Assembly: GCA_017647785.1 (NCBI GenBank)
Contig: JAGCJW010000011.1
Span: 1 to 59,714, forward strand
Source of the DNA: Bacteroidales bacterium
GTDB lineage: Bacteria > Bacteroidota > Bacteroidia > Bacteroidales > P3
Direction: 5' to 3'
DNA length: 59,714 bases
The notes under the pieces were generated by a model, which was given only the letters and a program-made list of their open reading frames with translations, made no database searches and was not told where the DNA came from. Shown piece after piece: positions 1 to 8,405 of the stretch. How positions within the stretch are numbered: the stretch's first letter is position 1; every line of letters begins with the position of its first letter. The translations under genes were made by a program, and so were the position numbers.

Positions 1-134
1 CCCGTCAAGCCATGGGAGCCGGGGGTGCCTGAAGTTCGTGACAGCAAGGAGCGACCTAGGGCAAAACTGGTGACTGGGGCTAAGTCGTAACAAGGTAGCA
101 GTACCGGAAGGTGTGGCTGGAATACCTCCTTTCT
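1..134 (+). rRNA. rrs: 16S ribosomal RNA, 3' end (partial)
   Basis: This is the last part of a 16S rRNA gene. The conserved stretch AAGTCGTAACAAGGTAG lies at 82-98, the GGAA tetraloop of helix 45 at 106-109, and the anti-Shine-Dalgarno core CCTCC at 125-129. The 5' part lies outside the window. Compared with the usual bacterial 3' end there are three changes: A at 100, T at 114 and T at 123. The first puts an A opposite G in helix 45 and the second turns a G-C pair into G-U. Whether this is a working copy cannot be decided here. Confidence 0.95.
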
Positions 135-199
135 AGAGGGTTATTATGAAATAGGGTGAGAGATCACCGCTACCGAGAAGGTTTCTAAAGATAATTTAT

Positions 200-273
200 A
201 GTCTCGTAGCTCAGTTGGTTAGAGCACTACACTGATAATGTAGGGGTCGGCGGTTCAAGTCCGCCCGAGACTA
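200..273 (+). tRNA. tRNA-Ile (anticodon GAU)
   Basis: A full cloverleaf can be drawn. The acceptor arms AGTCTCG (200-206) and CGAGACT (266-272) pair over 7 bp, the D-arm contains AGCTCAGTTGGTTAGAGC, and the anticodon stem CTACA/TGTAG encloses GAT at 234-236. The T-arm has the invariant TTCAAGT loop, and A273 is the discriminator. CCA is not encoded. Its place 65 bp behind 16S is the normal Bacteroidota rRNA-spacer position, but the usual tRNA-Ala and 23S do not follow. Confidence 0.96.
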
Positions 274-276
274 CAA

Positions 277-306
277 TGGTTTATGTATTCATAAATCATT
301 TTTTTT
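277..306 (+). terminator. Rho-independent terminator after tRNA-Ile
   Basis: TGGTTTATG (277-285) pairs with CATAAATCA (290-298) over 9 bp with one G-U pair and a TATT loop, followed by eight T. It starts four bases after the tRNA and so ends this rRNA transcript before any 23S gene. Confidence 0.75.
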
Positions 307-328
307 GTTTTCATAATTGTGGATTTTG

Positions 329-361
329 CTCCTGAGAAGTTCTTTCTCAGGAGTTTTTTTT
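329..361 (+). terminator. second strong terminator hairpin
   Basis: CTCCTGAGAA (329-338) and TTCTCAGGAG (344-353) form a perfect 10-bp stem with a 5-nt loop, followed by eight T. It lies directly before the first ATG of the helicase frame, so the part of that reading frame upstream of 362 is not coding. Confidence 0.8.
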
Positions 362-3300
362 ATGCTTTTTCTAAGCATTGCAAATCTAATAATACTTTGC
401 TTTTTAAGTGTTTTTGTTGATAATTACAAAAAGTCTTTGATGAATATTTGTATAGGTATTATTTCTAACTTTGATATAATATCATCATCTTTTTTTATTA
501 GACTTAATTATCTAATATTATTAAATAAATTTGTAGATTTGCAAATGTGGAATAAAAATTTGATCAAATGGTCTAATTTTTTTTTAGATAAATCTAATTG
601 TAAAAACAGATTTAAAAAACGAGAAATAAAACTTAATTGTATGAGAAATCAAATAACATCAAAAGTTAAGGAAATTATAGATTCTAGTCTTCAAAGTAAT
701 GTATCGCCAATATTTGTATTTATTGGGGTTGAATCATATATTGATATAAATATGTTTAATGATTATATTGTAGATATTGATACATTTACTAAAAATGGCG
801 ATATAATGCTTTTTGATAAAATTTGGTTTACAAAAATTTTCTTGGCATTACAGTCGCAAGATAAAAATTGTCACATTCTTTCATTTGCTCAATTTACATA
901 TCTAAATATACATATTAACATTGACTTTTTTTTGCCACGAATAATTATTATTCGTGATAATTTGCGTATGTTATTACCTATATCTAAAGAAGAATTTATC
1001 TCATATAATAATGGTAATATTGTAGAAGAACGAAGATCTGATAATATGCCAGAATATATGTCAGAACAAATTAGAGTTGGCTCGGAATATTTTTTCTCAA
1101 TAAATTTACCAATTGAAAATTTTACATCTATTAATTTATTTGAAGATAGGATTCCTCTTAAACAATTATTTGATAGTAAACAATATGAGATAATAGATAT
1201 AGTTAACGACCACTATTCCATGGATATATTTATCAATCGTTGCATAAAAGAACAAAAATTTGATAAAAAAGTCTTGGTTAAGGTACATAAAAAACATCCA
1301 CAAGATAATAAAATTAAATTTTTATTGCAAGAAGCTAATGCTTTACTTAAAATGTTTGGTGGTGAAATGTTTGAAATGTTTGATGTTCCTCTTTCTGATG
1401 ATTTTATTATTTCAGATCAAACAAATTTATTGTTAAAAAAATATTGGGGTTTAAATGCAACTTTTCGTGAATTACGTGTGTATAAAAATCCTGATTATGA
1501 AAAAACTATAACAACTATTTCTCAAGGTCAAATTGTTCAAACAATTATAGATGAGTATAAGCATGCAAAAGAAGGTGAAAAAGTAAAAGATTTATTTCTT
1601 ACAGCACCAACAGGAGCAGGTAAGTCGTTGTTGTTCCAATTACCTGCATTTTTTGTATCAGAGAATAATGATGTTACTATCGTTGTGTCTCCACTTATTG
1701 CTTTAATGAAAGATCAAGTAAATCAAATATGGGTTGAACGTGGTTTTAGGAAAGTACAATACATAAATGGTGAACTAAGTTTAATTGACAGGGACAGAGT
1801 AATTGAAGAATGCAAAAATGGAGAAATAGATATTCTTTATATGGCACCAGAACTTTTATTGTCTTATGATATTTCATTCTTTATTGGAGAAAGACAATTG
1901 GGACTACTTGTAATAGATGAAGCTCATTTAATAACAACTTGGGGACGTGATTTTAGAGTGGATTATTGGTTTTTAGGACAACATATCAATAAAATAAGGA
2001 AATATAGCAAATATTCTTTTCCTATGGTTGCAGTTACTGCTACGGCTATATATGGAGGTGATAATGATATGGTATTTGATAGTGTTAATAGTTTGAATAT
2101 GAATAATCCTCATATGTTTATAGGAGAGGTGAAACGTAATGATATAACATTCGTTATTGATAATCATGATAAATATAAATTAAATTATGATTCAGAAAAA
2201 GAAAAAGAAACTGTTGAGTTTATAAAAAAGATTAAAAAATCTGATATAAAAACAATAGTATATACTCCTTATACACGTCAAATTGATAAAATTCAACAAC
2301 GTCTTTCTGCCGACAATTGTTCTGATATAGCAGTTTCCTATCATGGAGGGTTAAGTGTTGAAGCAAAAGATTATGCTTATCATAGATTCCGTACAAATGA
2401 AACAAAAATAATGATTTCAACAAAAGCTTTTGGAATGGGAGTCGATATTTCTGACATACAAGTAGTTTATCATCATGCTCCCTCTGGTTTATTACCAGAC
2501 TATATACAAGAAATAGGTCGTGTGGCTAGAAAATCAGACATTAAAGGGTTTGCAGTGTTAAATTATGCAATAGAAGATCAACGATATAGTAAGATTCTTC
2601 ATGGTATGTCTTCTATAAAACTATTTCAAATAAAAGAGGTACTTAAGAAAGTATATAAGGTGTTTATTAGTGGAGGTAAAAAAAGGAATATGCTTATTTC
2701 TGTTAACGACTTTGCATATATTTTTGATAATGCAATAGAAGTAGATCAAAAAGTTATGACAGCTTTAATGATGATAGAAAAAGACTATTTGGCAAAGTTT
2801 CGTTTTAATGTACTTGTTGCTAGACCTAAAAAATTATTTGTTAAAGTATTTGCTCGTACAACAATAGTTGGTTATAATAACTTGAAAATAAAATATCCTA
2901 ATTCATTTGAAGTTTTGACTCAAAATAATAATTATTATACATTGAAACTTAATTTAGATGAAATTTGGCAAAAGAATTTTTCTGATAAAAGTTTTCCTCG
3001 TATAAAACATGATTATTATTCAGGAAAACTTTTTGAAAACGATCAAATAGAACTTGTACCACAAGTAAGAATTACGTATAAATTAGAAAAGGATTATTGC
3101 TTAGTATGTGATAGTTTAGAAAGACTTTTTTCTGTATTGAAACGTTGTTTTATCGCTCTTGATGGTCATTTTTTTACAGAGGAAATGTTAAATGATGAGT
3201 TAAAATCTTATATATTAGAAGAATCAAAACGAGATAAAATTGTTAAATTTGTACTTGCTACTTATTCTGGAAAAACCATTATGTGGAGTAATATCGTAGA

Positions 3301-4309
3301 AGAAGATGCATTTTTACAACGTCGTAAAGGAGTAAATCAAAAAAATGAATATAGGGTTATTAACAGACAATATAACAGAAATTTTGCAACTTTACAGAAT
3401 AGATTTTCGCACATGTTTTCTTCAAATACGAATACAATTGCGGTAAGATATGTTTCTGTAGGAAGAGAATTGTTAACTAATTATATTAGATTAGGAAGTT
3501 TACTAGAAATAATGGAACTTGCTAGTTATGAAAGTTTAGGCGGAGATAATCCAATGTTATTTATTCGTATAAATGACCCTTTACGAATAAAACGTGATTC
3601 AGAAGACGATAATTATTATAATACATTATTAAAAAGGACTCTTGATCGTTATCAAAGTAGTTCAGAGCTGTTTGACCATTTTTTTCTGCACTCTTTTGAT
3701 AATGAAGAGCGTTGGAATTTTATAGAGGACTATTTTTTAGGGAAATCAAATGATGAATTACTTGAAATCTATCCAGGGGGAGAAAGAAATCATATAGACA
3801 TTGTTCAATTTTTAGAAAATAATGTTGTAAAAGTATTTAATAATGATTATTCACAATCTGAAAATAATAAGAACCTAAATATATTTCCACCTTGTGAGGG
3901 AGAAGTTTATGATTCAAATAGATTGTTAACTTTAGATAATCAAACGATGAAAATTAGTAATTGGATTACAAACAATCCTATTGCTTTAGATAAAGCAATA
4001 AGAAAATATAAATTGTTCCTACCAGATTATAAATATTTACAATCTAAATTACTACAGGAGCATTTTGAATATTTTAGAGATGTTATGGGGCTTAATCTTT
4101 GGATTGAGTATCCAGGGTATAAGCAATTAGTTGCAGCAATAATTCCATACACAGACGAACCAGTTAAGTTTTATAAATGGTGGAAAATGAATGAAGATAA
4201 AGTTTGTTTGTCTTTTAAAGAAAAAATAACTTTGTTTCTAAAAGTAGAGACTATAAAGTCTGGTACATTAATAAAAAGACATAAAACAATTTTAGAAAAT
4301 AAGAAATAA
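362..4309 (+). CDS. large RecQ-family DEAH-box helicase with unassigned flanking domains
   Basis: From the ATG at 362 the protein is 1315 aa. About 420 N-terminal residues match nothing I recognise. A superfamily 2 helicase core follows: Walker A (TGAGKS), a DEAH box (VIDEAH), a motif III-like TATA, and a motif VI region (QEIGRVARK) preceded by STKAFGMGVD, as in RecQ helicases. The last ~550 residues are again unassigned and contain an NPMLFIRIND stretch. RecQ proper is about 600-730 aa, so this is a multidomain relative. Helicases of this size often occur in genome-defence loci, but no partner gene is visible. The start is uncertain: a TTG at 317 would lie upstream of the terminator, the first residues after 362 look like AT-rich leader, and a later ATG is possible. 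Confidence 0.75.
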   Translation: MLFLSIANLIILCFLSVFVDNYKKSLMNICIGIISNFDIISSSFFIRLNYLILLNKFVDLQMWNKNLIKWSNFFLDKSNCKNRFKKREIKLNCMRNQITSKVKEIIDSSLQSNVSPIFVFIGVESYIDINMFNDYIVDIDTFTKNGDIMLFDKIWFTKIFLALQSQDKNCHILSFAQFTYLNIHINIDFFLPRIIIIRDNLRMLLPISKEEFISYNNGNIVEERRSDNMPEYMSEQIRVGSEYFFSINLPIENFTSINLFEDRIPLKQLFDSKQYEIIDIVNDHYSMDIFINRCIKEQKFDKKVLVKVHKKHPQDNKIKFLLQEANALLKMFGGEMFEMFDVPLSDDFIISDQTNLLLKKYWGLNATFRELRVYKNPDYEKTITTISQGQIVQTIIDEYKHAKEGEKVKDLFLTAPTGAGKSLLFQLPAFFVSENNDVTIVVSPLIALMKDQVNQIWVERGFRKVQYINGELSLIDRDRVIEECKNGEIDILYMAPELLLSYDISFFIGERQLGLLVIDEAHLITTWGRDFRVDYWFLGQHINKIRKYSKYSFPMVAVTATAIYGGDNDMVFDSVNSLNMNNPHMFIGEVKRNDITFVIDNHDKYKLNYDSEKEKETVEFIKKIKKSDIKTIVYTPYTRQIDKIQQRLSADNCSDIAVSYHGGLSVEAKDYAYHRFRTNETKIMISTKAFGMGVDISDIQVVYHHAPSGLLPDYIQEIGRVARKSDIKGFAVLNYAIEDQRYSKILHGMSSIKLFQIKEVLKKVYKVFISGGKKRNMLISVNDFAYIFDNAIEVDQKVMTALMMIEKDYLAKFRFNVLVARPKKLFVKVFARTTIVGYNNLKIKYPNSFEVLTQNNNYYTLKLNLDEIWQKNFSDKSFPRIKHDYYSGKLFENDQIELVPQVRITYKLEKDYCLVCDSLERLFSVLKRCFIALDGHFFTEEMLNDELKSYILEESKRDKIVKFVLATYSGKTIMWSNIVEEDAFLQRRKGVNQKNEYRVINRQYNRNFATLQNRFSHMFSSNTNTIAVRYVSVGRELLTNYIRLGSLLEIMELASYESLGGDNPMLFIRINDPLRIKRDSEDDNYYNTLLKRTLDRYQSSSELFDHFFLHSFDNEERWNFIEDYFLGKSNDELLEIYPGGERNHIDIVQFLENNVVKVFNNDYSQSENNKNLNIFPPCEGEVYDSNRLLTLDNQTMKISNWITNNPIALDKAIRKYKLFLPDYKYLQSKLLQEHFEYFRDVMGLNLWIEYPGYKQLVAAIIPYTDEPVKFYKWWKMNEDKVCLSFKEKITLFLKVETIKSGTLIKRHKTILENKK

Positions 4310-4518
4310 TCAATATTTCATCGTTGTCAAAAGAGTGTTAATAGACGTATTTGATGTATGTAAGTATATAAAGATTTTGTTTTTTAGGCTACATCGCACC
4401 TTGCTTTTTTTCTTTAATTTACAATTTATTTTTTTACTAAATTGTATTTACTAAATTTTGAGGAGTGTTATAATAGATGTTTTTTAAATTATAAATTTTA
4501 ATTTTAAAAAATATTCTG

Positions 4519-4526
4519 TACCTTTG
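4519..4526 (+). promoter_or_regulatory. promoter -7 element for the recJ-hydrogenase run
   Basis: TACCTTTG fits the Bacteroidota -7 consensus TAnnTTTG. The -33 side is AT-rich without a clear TTG. It would give a leader of about 115 nt before recJ. Apart from this, the 338-bp gap 4310-4647 shows only AT-rich sequence: no gene and no convincing terminator for the helicase. Confidence 0.55.
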
Positions 4527-4647
4527 CAGTTTAAAATACCCATCTTGAATACAAAAAGGAATGTTAGGTATGATGTGTGTTTGTTTTGTAGAAGTGTAAA
4601 GTAATTGTAAATCAATATGGTGGTATTTTGTCAATTAAAATATTTAT

Positions 4648-6423
4648 ATGGAAAAACGTTGGGCTTATAAGGAAAGAGGTGCAAAAGAAGTGGTCAGTCG
4701 CTTAGCTGAACAGTTGTGTGTAGGGAAAGATAATGCAGGCAACGATGATTTATTTACATATGAAATTGTTGCAGAGTTGTTAGTGCAAAGGGGAATAACA
4801 ACTTACGAAGAGGCAGAACGATTTTTTAGACCGAAATACGAATATTTACACGATCCCTATTTAATGGATGATATGGATAAGGCAGTAGAGAGAATATTGC
4901 TAGCAATAAAGGGAGGTGAAAAAATATTGGTTTATGGTGATTATGATGTGGATGGCACTTCTGCAGTAGCTTTAGTTTATTCCTATCTTGAACGTTTTTC
5001 GTCTAATATAGATTTATATATTCCAGATCGTTATTCAGAGGGCTATGGAGTGTCTATAAAAGGCATAGATTATGCTGTAGATAATGATGTTAAGTTGATT
5101 ATTTGTTTAGATTGTGGTATAAAGGCTCATGATGAAATTCTATATGCTAAACAAAAAGGTGTAGATTTCATTATTTGTGATCACCACTTGCCTTCAGAAA
5201 CTTTGCCAGATGCTTGGGCAGTATTAGATCCAAAGAGAGTAGATTCTAATTATCCTTATAAAGAATTAAGTGGATGTGGTATTGGCTTTAAATTAATACA
5301 AGCAATACAGAAAGAAAAAAATAGGCCATTTGAGGAAATTTTAAATTTCTTAGACCTTGTTGCGATAAGTATAGCTGCTGATGTTGTGCCTTTGACAGGT
5401 GAAAATAGAGTGTTAGCGTATTATGGTTTAAAAGTAATAAATAAATGTCCTCGTGTTGGTTTAGAAGCAATATTATCTTATAGTAAAATTAAGCCAGAAG
5501 TAAATTCGAAACTTTATTTCAATAGAGAATTAACTATTTCTGATTTGGTGTTTTTGGTTGGACCAAGAATTAATGCTGCAGGGAGAATGGAAAGTGGAAG
5601 AAAGGCTGTAGAATTGCTTAAATCAGAAAGTAGAGAGGAAGTTGAGAAGATAGCTGATGAGATAAACAAAAATAACGAAGAAAGAAAGAATTTAGATAAA
5701 ATAGCGACTGAAGAAGCAAAAGAAGTATTGAAAAATTGTGCTGATTTAAGTAGTAAAAAATCAACTGTTATCTATGGCGAAAATTGGCATAAAGGAGTTA
5801 TTGGAATTGTTGCTTCTCGTCTTATAGAAGAGTATTATAAACCTACAATCGTTTTTACAAAAAGTAATGATTTAGTTACAGGTTCTGCTAGAAGTGTTAA
5901 GGATTTTGATATTTACACTGCTATAGAATCTTGTTCTCACTTACTTACACACTTTGGTGGACATAAGTTTGCTGCAGGTTTAAGTTTACCTGAAAAGAAT
6001 CTTGAAGAGTTTAAAATCTTATTTGAAAAGAAAGTAGAAGAATCAATTTCTGATACACAAATGATCCCAGAAATTGAAATAGATATGGAAATAGAATTAG
6101 GTAATATAACTCCTCGCTTATTTAGAATATTAAAACAGTTCGCTCCATTTGGTCCTGAAAACAATGTTCCTATATTTTGTAGTAAACGTTTAATGGATAC
6201 AGGTTTTGCAAGAACCGTTGGAAGTAAACATTTAAAGCTTTCGGCAGTTTCTCGCGAAAAATCATCATTTCCTTTTGATTGCATAGGATTTGGTATGGCA
6301 GAATATCAAAAGAGTATAAGTAAAGGTGGTATGTTTGATATTTGTTATCAAATAGATGAAAATGATTTTCAAGGACGTACATCTTTACAATTGAATTTAA
6401 AAGATATGAAAATAATTAGTTAA
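4648..6423 (+). CDS. recJ: single-stranded-DNA-specific 5'-3' exonuclease RecJ
   Basis: RecJ degrades single-stranded DNA 5' to 3' in recombinational and mismatch repair. At 591 aa it has normal length. The DHH-domain metal ligands are visible: DYDVDG from D98, a CLDCG motif, and DHH at 178-180. The DHHA1 domain carries GSARS and the glycine-rich FGGHKFAAG, followed by an OB-like C-terminus. It is the first gene of a run in which each gene starts 10-22 bp after the previous one. There is no Shine-Dalgarno site, as usual in this phylum. Confidence 0.96.
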   Translation: MEKRWAYKERGAKEVVSRLAEQLCVGKDNAGNDDLFTYEIVAELLVQRGITTYEEAERFFRPKYEYLHDPYLMDDMDKAVERILLAIKGGEKILVYGDYDVDGTSAVALVYSYLERFSSNIDLYIPDRYSEGYGVSIKGIDYAVDNDVKLIICLDCGIKAHDEILYAKQKGVDFIICDHHLPSETLPDAWAVLDPKRVDSNYPYKELSGCGIGFKLIQAIQKEKNRPFEEILNFLDLVAISIAADVVPLTGENRVLAYYGLKVINKCPRVGLEAILSYSKIKPEVNSKLYFNRELTISDLVFLVGPRINAAGRMESGRKAVELLKSESREEVEKIADEINKNNEERKNLDKIATEEAKEVLKNCADLSSKKSTVIYGENWHKGVIGIVASRLIEEYYKPTIVFTKSNDLVTGSARSVKDFDIYTAIESCSHLLTHFGGHKFAAGLSLPEKNLEEFKILFEKKVEESISDTQMIPEIEIDMEIELGNITPRLFRILKQFAPFGPENNVPIFCSKRLMDTGFARTVGSKHLKLSAVSREKSSFPFDCIGFGMAEYQKSISKGGMFDICYQIDENDFQGRTSLQLNLKDMKIIS

Positions 6424-6444
6424 TATAGATTGTAATAAATAACT

Positions 6445-8127
6445 ATGGCACAAGACGATAAAAAGATTATATTTTCAATGGTTGGTGTTGGAAAATTAAT
6501 ACCACCAAGCAGACAAATACTAAAAGACATATATCTATCATTTTACTATGGTGCTAAAATAGGTATTATAGGTTTAAATGGTTCTGGTAAATCAACTCTA
6601 TTGAAAATAATAGCAGGATTAGATAAATCTCATCAAGGAGAAATACATTTTTCTCCAGGGTATTCTGTTGGATATTTGGAGCAAGAACCACAATTAGATG
6701 ACACAAAAACTGTAAAAGAAATTGTTCTTGAAGGAGTAAAAGAAGTTGCTGATTTGATTGCAGAATACGAACAAGTGAATATGAAATTCTGCGAACCAAT
6801 GAGTGATGAAGAAATGGCTGCTCTTATTGAACGTCAAGGAGAATTGACAGAATTAATGGAACAATATGACGCATGGAATCTTGATAATAAACTTGAAAGA
6901 GCAATGGATGCTTTGCGTTGTCCACCAGATGATGCATTAGTAAAAAATCTTTCAGGAGGAGAAAGAAGACGTGTTGCATTATGTAGAATCTTATTACAAG
7001 AACCAGATATCTTGTTGTTAGATGAGCCAACTAACCACTTAGATGCAGAAAGTATAGAATGGTTAGAGCAACACTTACAACAATATAAAGGAACAGTAAT
7101 CGCAGTAACTCACGATAGATATTTCTTAGATAATGTTGCAGGTTGGATATTAGAATTGGATAGAGGAGAAGGAATTCCATGGCAAGGTAATTACACATCT
7201 TGGTTAGATCAAAAGACAAAACGTCTTGAGATGGAAGAAAAACAAGAAAGTAAGAGAAGAAAGACTCTTCAAAGAGAGTTAGAGTGGGTAAGAATGACTC
7301 CAAAAGCAAGACAAGCAAAAGGTAAGGCGAGATTAAGCTCTTACGAACAAATGATGAGTCAAGATGTAAAAGAAAAAGAAGAAAAACTAGAAATATTTAT
7401 ACCAAATGGACCTCGTCTCGGAGATAAAGTAATTGAAGTTAACTCTATCTCTAAAGCATATGGAGATAAATTATTATTTGAAAACTTAAGTTTCTCTTTA
7501 CCACCAGCAGGTATAGTTGGAGTAATTGGACCTAATGGAGCAGGAAAAACAACATTATTTAGAATGATAATGGGCTTAGAAACTCCAGATACAGGTTCTT
7601 TTGATGTAGGTCCTACAGTTAAAGTTGGTTATGTAGACCAACAACACCAAGATATTGATCCTGAAAAGAATGTTTGGGAAGTTATCTCTGCAGGTAATGA
7701 ACAAATAGCAATGGGAGGTAAATTGATTAACTCAAGAGCATACGTATCAAGATTTAATTTCTCAGGAACTGATCAAAATAAGAAAACAGGAGTTTTGTCA
7801 GGAGGGGAAAGAAATCGTTTACATTTAGCAATGACTCTAAAAAGTGAAGCCAATGTTTTGTTATTAGACGAACCTACCAACGATATTGACGTAAACACAT
7901 TGAGAGCTTTAGAAGAAGGTTTAGAAAACTTTGCAGGTTGTGCAGTAGTAATATCTCACGATAGATGGTTCTTAGATAGAATTGCTACTCACATATTAGC
8001 ATTTGAAGGAGATTCACAAGTTTATTTCTTTGAAGGCTCTTATTCAGAATACGAAGAAAATAAGAAAAAACGATTAGGAGATACTACACCTAAAAGAGTT
8101 CGTTACAAAAAATTAATTTCAGATTAA
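6445..8127 (+). CDS. ettA: energy-dependent translational throttle protein EttA (ABC-F ATPase)
   Basis: ABC-F proteins bind the ribosomal E site and gate entry into elongation according to the ATP/ADP ratio. The 560-aa protein has two ABC domains without membrane segments. Domain 1 has Walker A GLNGSGKS, signature LSGGERRR and Walker B LLLDEPTNHLD. The arm/linker is rich in K, R and E (about 250-320). Domain 2 has GPNGAGKT, LSGGERNR and LLLDEPTNDID. Length and the EttA-like C-terminus distinguish it from longer Uup or YheS proteins. It starts 21 bp after recJ. Confidence 0.95.
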   Translation: MAQDDKKIIFSMVGVGKLIPPSRQILKDIYLSFYYGAKIGIIGLNGSGKSTLLKIIAGLDKSHQGEIHFSPGYSVGYLEQEPQLDDTKTVKEIVLEGVKEVADLIAEYEQVNMKFCEPMSDEEMAALIERQGELTELMEQYDAWNLDNKLERAMDALRCPPDDALVKNLSGGERRRVALCRILLQEPDILLLDEPTNHLDAESIEWLEQHLQQYKGTVIAVTHDRYFLDNVAGWILELDRGEGIPWQGNYTSWLDQKTKRLEMEEKQESKRRKTLQRELEWVRMTPKARQAKGKARLSSYEQMMSQDVKEKEEKLEIFIPNGPRLGDKVIEVNSISKAYGDKLLFENLSFSLPPAGIVGVIGPNGAGKTTLFRMIMGLETPDTGSFDVGPTVKVGYVDQQHQDIDPEKNVWEVISAGNEQIAMGGKLINSRAYVSRFNFSGTDQNKKTGVLSGGERNRLHLAMTLKSEANVLLLDEPTNDIDVNTLRALEEGLENFAGCAVVISHDRWFLDRIATHILAFEGDSQVYFFEGSYSEYEENKKKRLGDTTPKRVRYKKLISD

Positions 8128-8147
8128 AAAAGTAAAACAATATAATA

Positions 8148-8393
8148 ATGGAAAAGAAAGAAATAATAATTTGTTTAGGAAGTTCTTGTTTTGCAAGAGG
8201 TAATAATAAGAATCTTGAATTCATTCAAGAATATCTTAAAGTTAATGACCTTAAAGCAAAGATTACTTTCAAAGGACAATTATGTTCTCAACAATGCAGT
8301 CAAGGACCAGTTGTAATAATTGATGGAGAAATGTTTACAATGGTGAATAAGACAAAATTGTTGGAGATATTAAACAATAAGTTCGGACTTTAA
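8148..8393 (+). CDS. small thioredoxin-like [2Fe-2S] ferredoxin
   Basis: An 81-aa protein of the thioredoxin-like [2Fe-2S] family (NuoE/HymA C-terminal type). Four cysteines occur in the expected pattern: C9 and C14 in CLGSSC, then the pair in LCSQQC about 30 residues later. Only the Fe-S domain is present. It starts 20 bp after ettA and ends 12 bp before the sensory hydrogenase, so it probably passes electrons to or from that protein. The partner is inferred from position. Confidence 0.85.
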   Translation: MEKKEIIICLGSSCFARGNNKNLEFIQEYLKVNDLKAKITFKGQLCSQQCSQGPVVIIDGEMFTMVNKTKLLEILNNKFGL

Positions 8394-8405
8394 AATAAGT
8401 TTCCT

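Noticed and set aside
317..361. Helicase start at TTG 317
   Set aside because: This part contains a perfect 10-bp terminator hairpin with eight T and would encode only leader-like residues; the first ATG after it is at 362.
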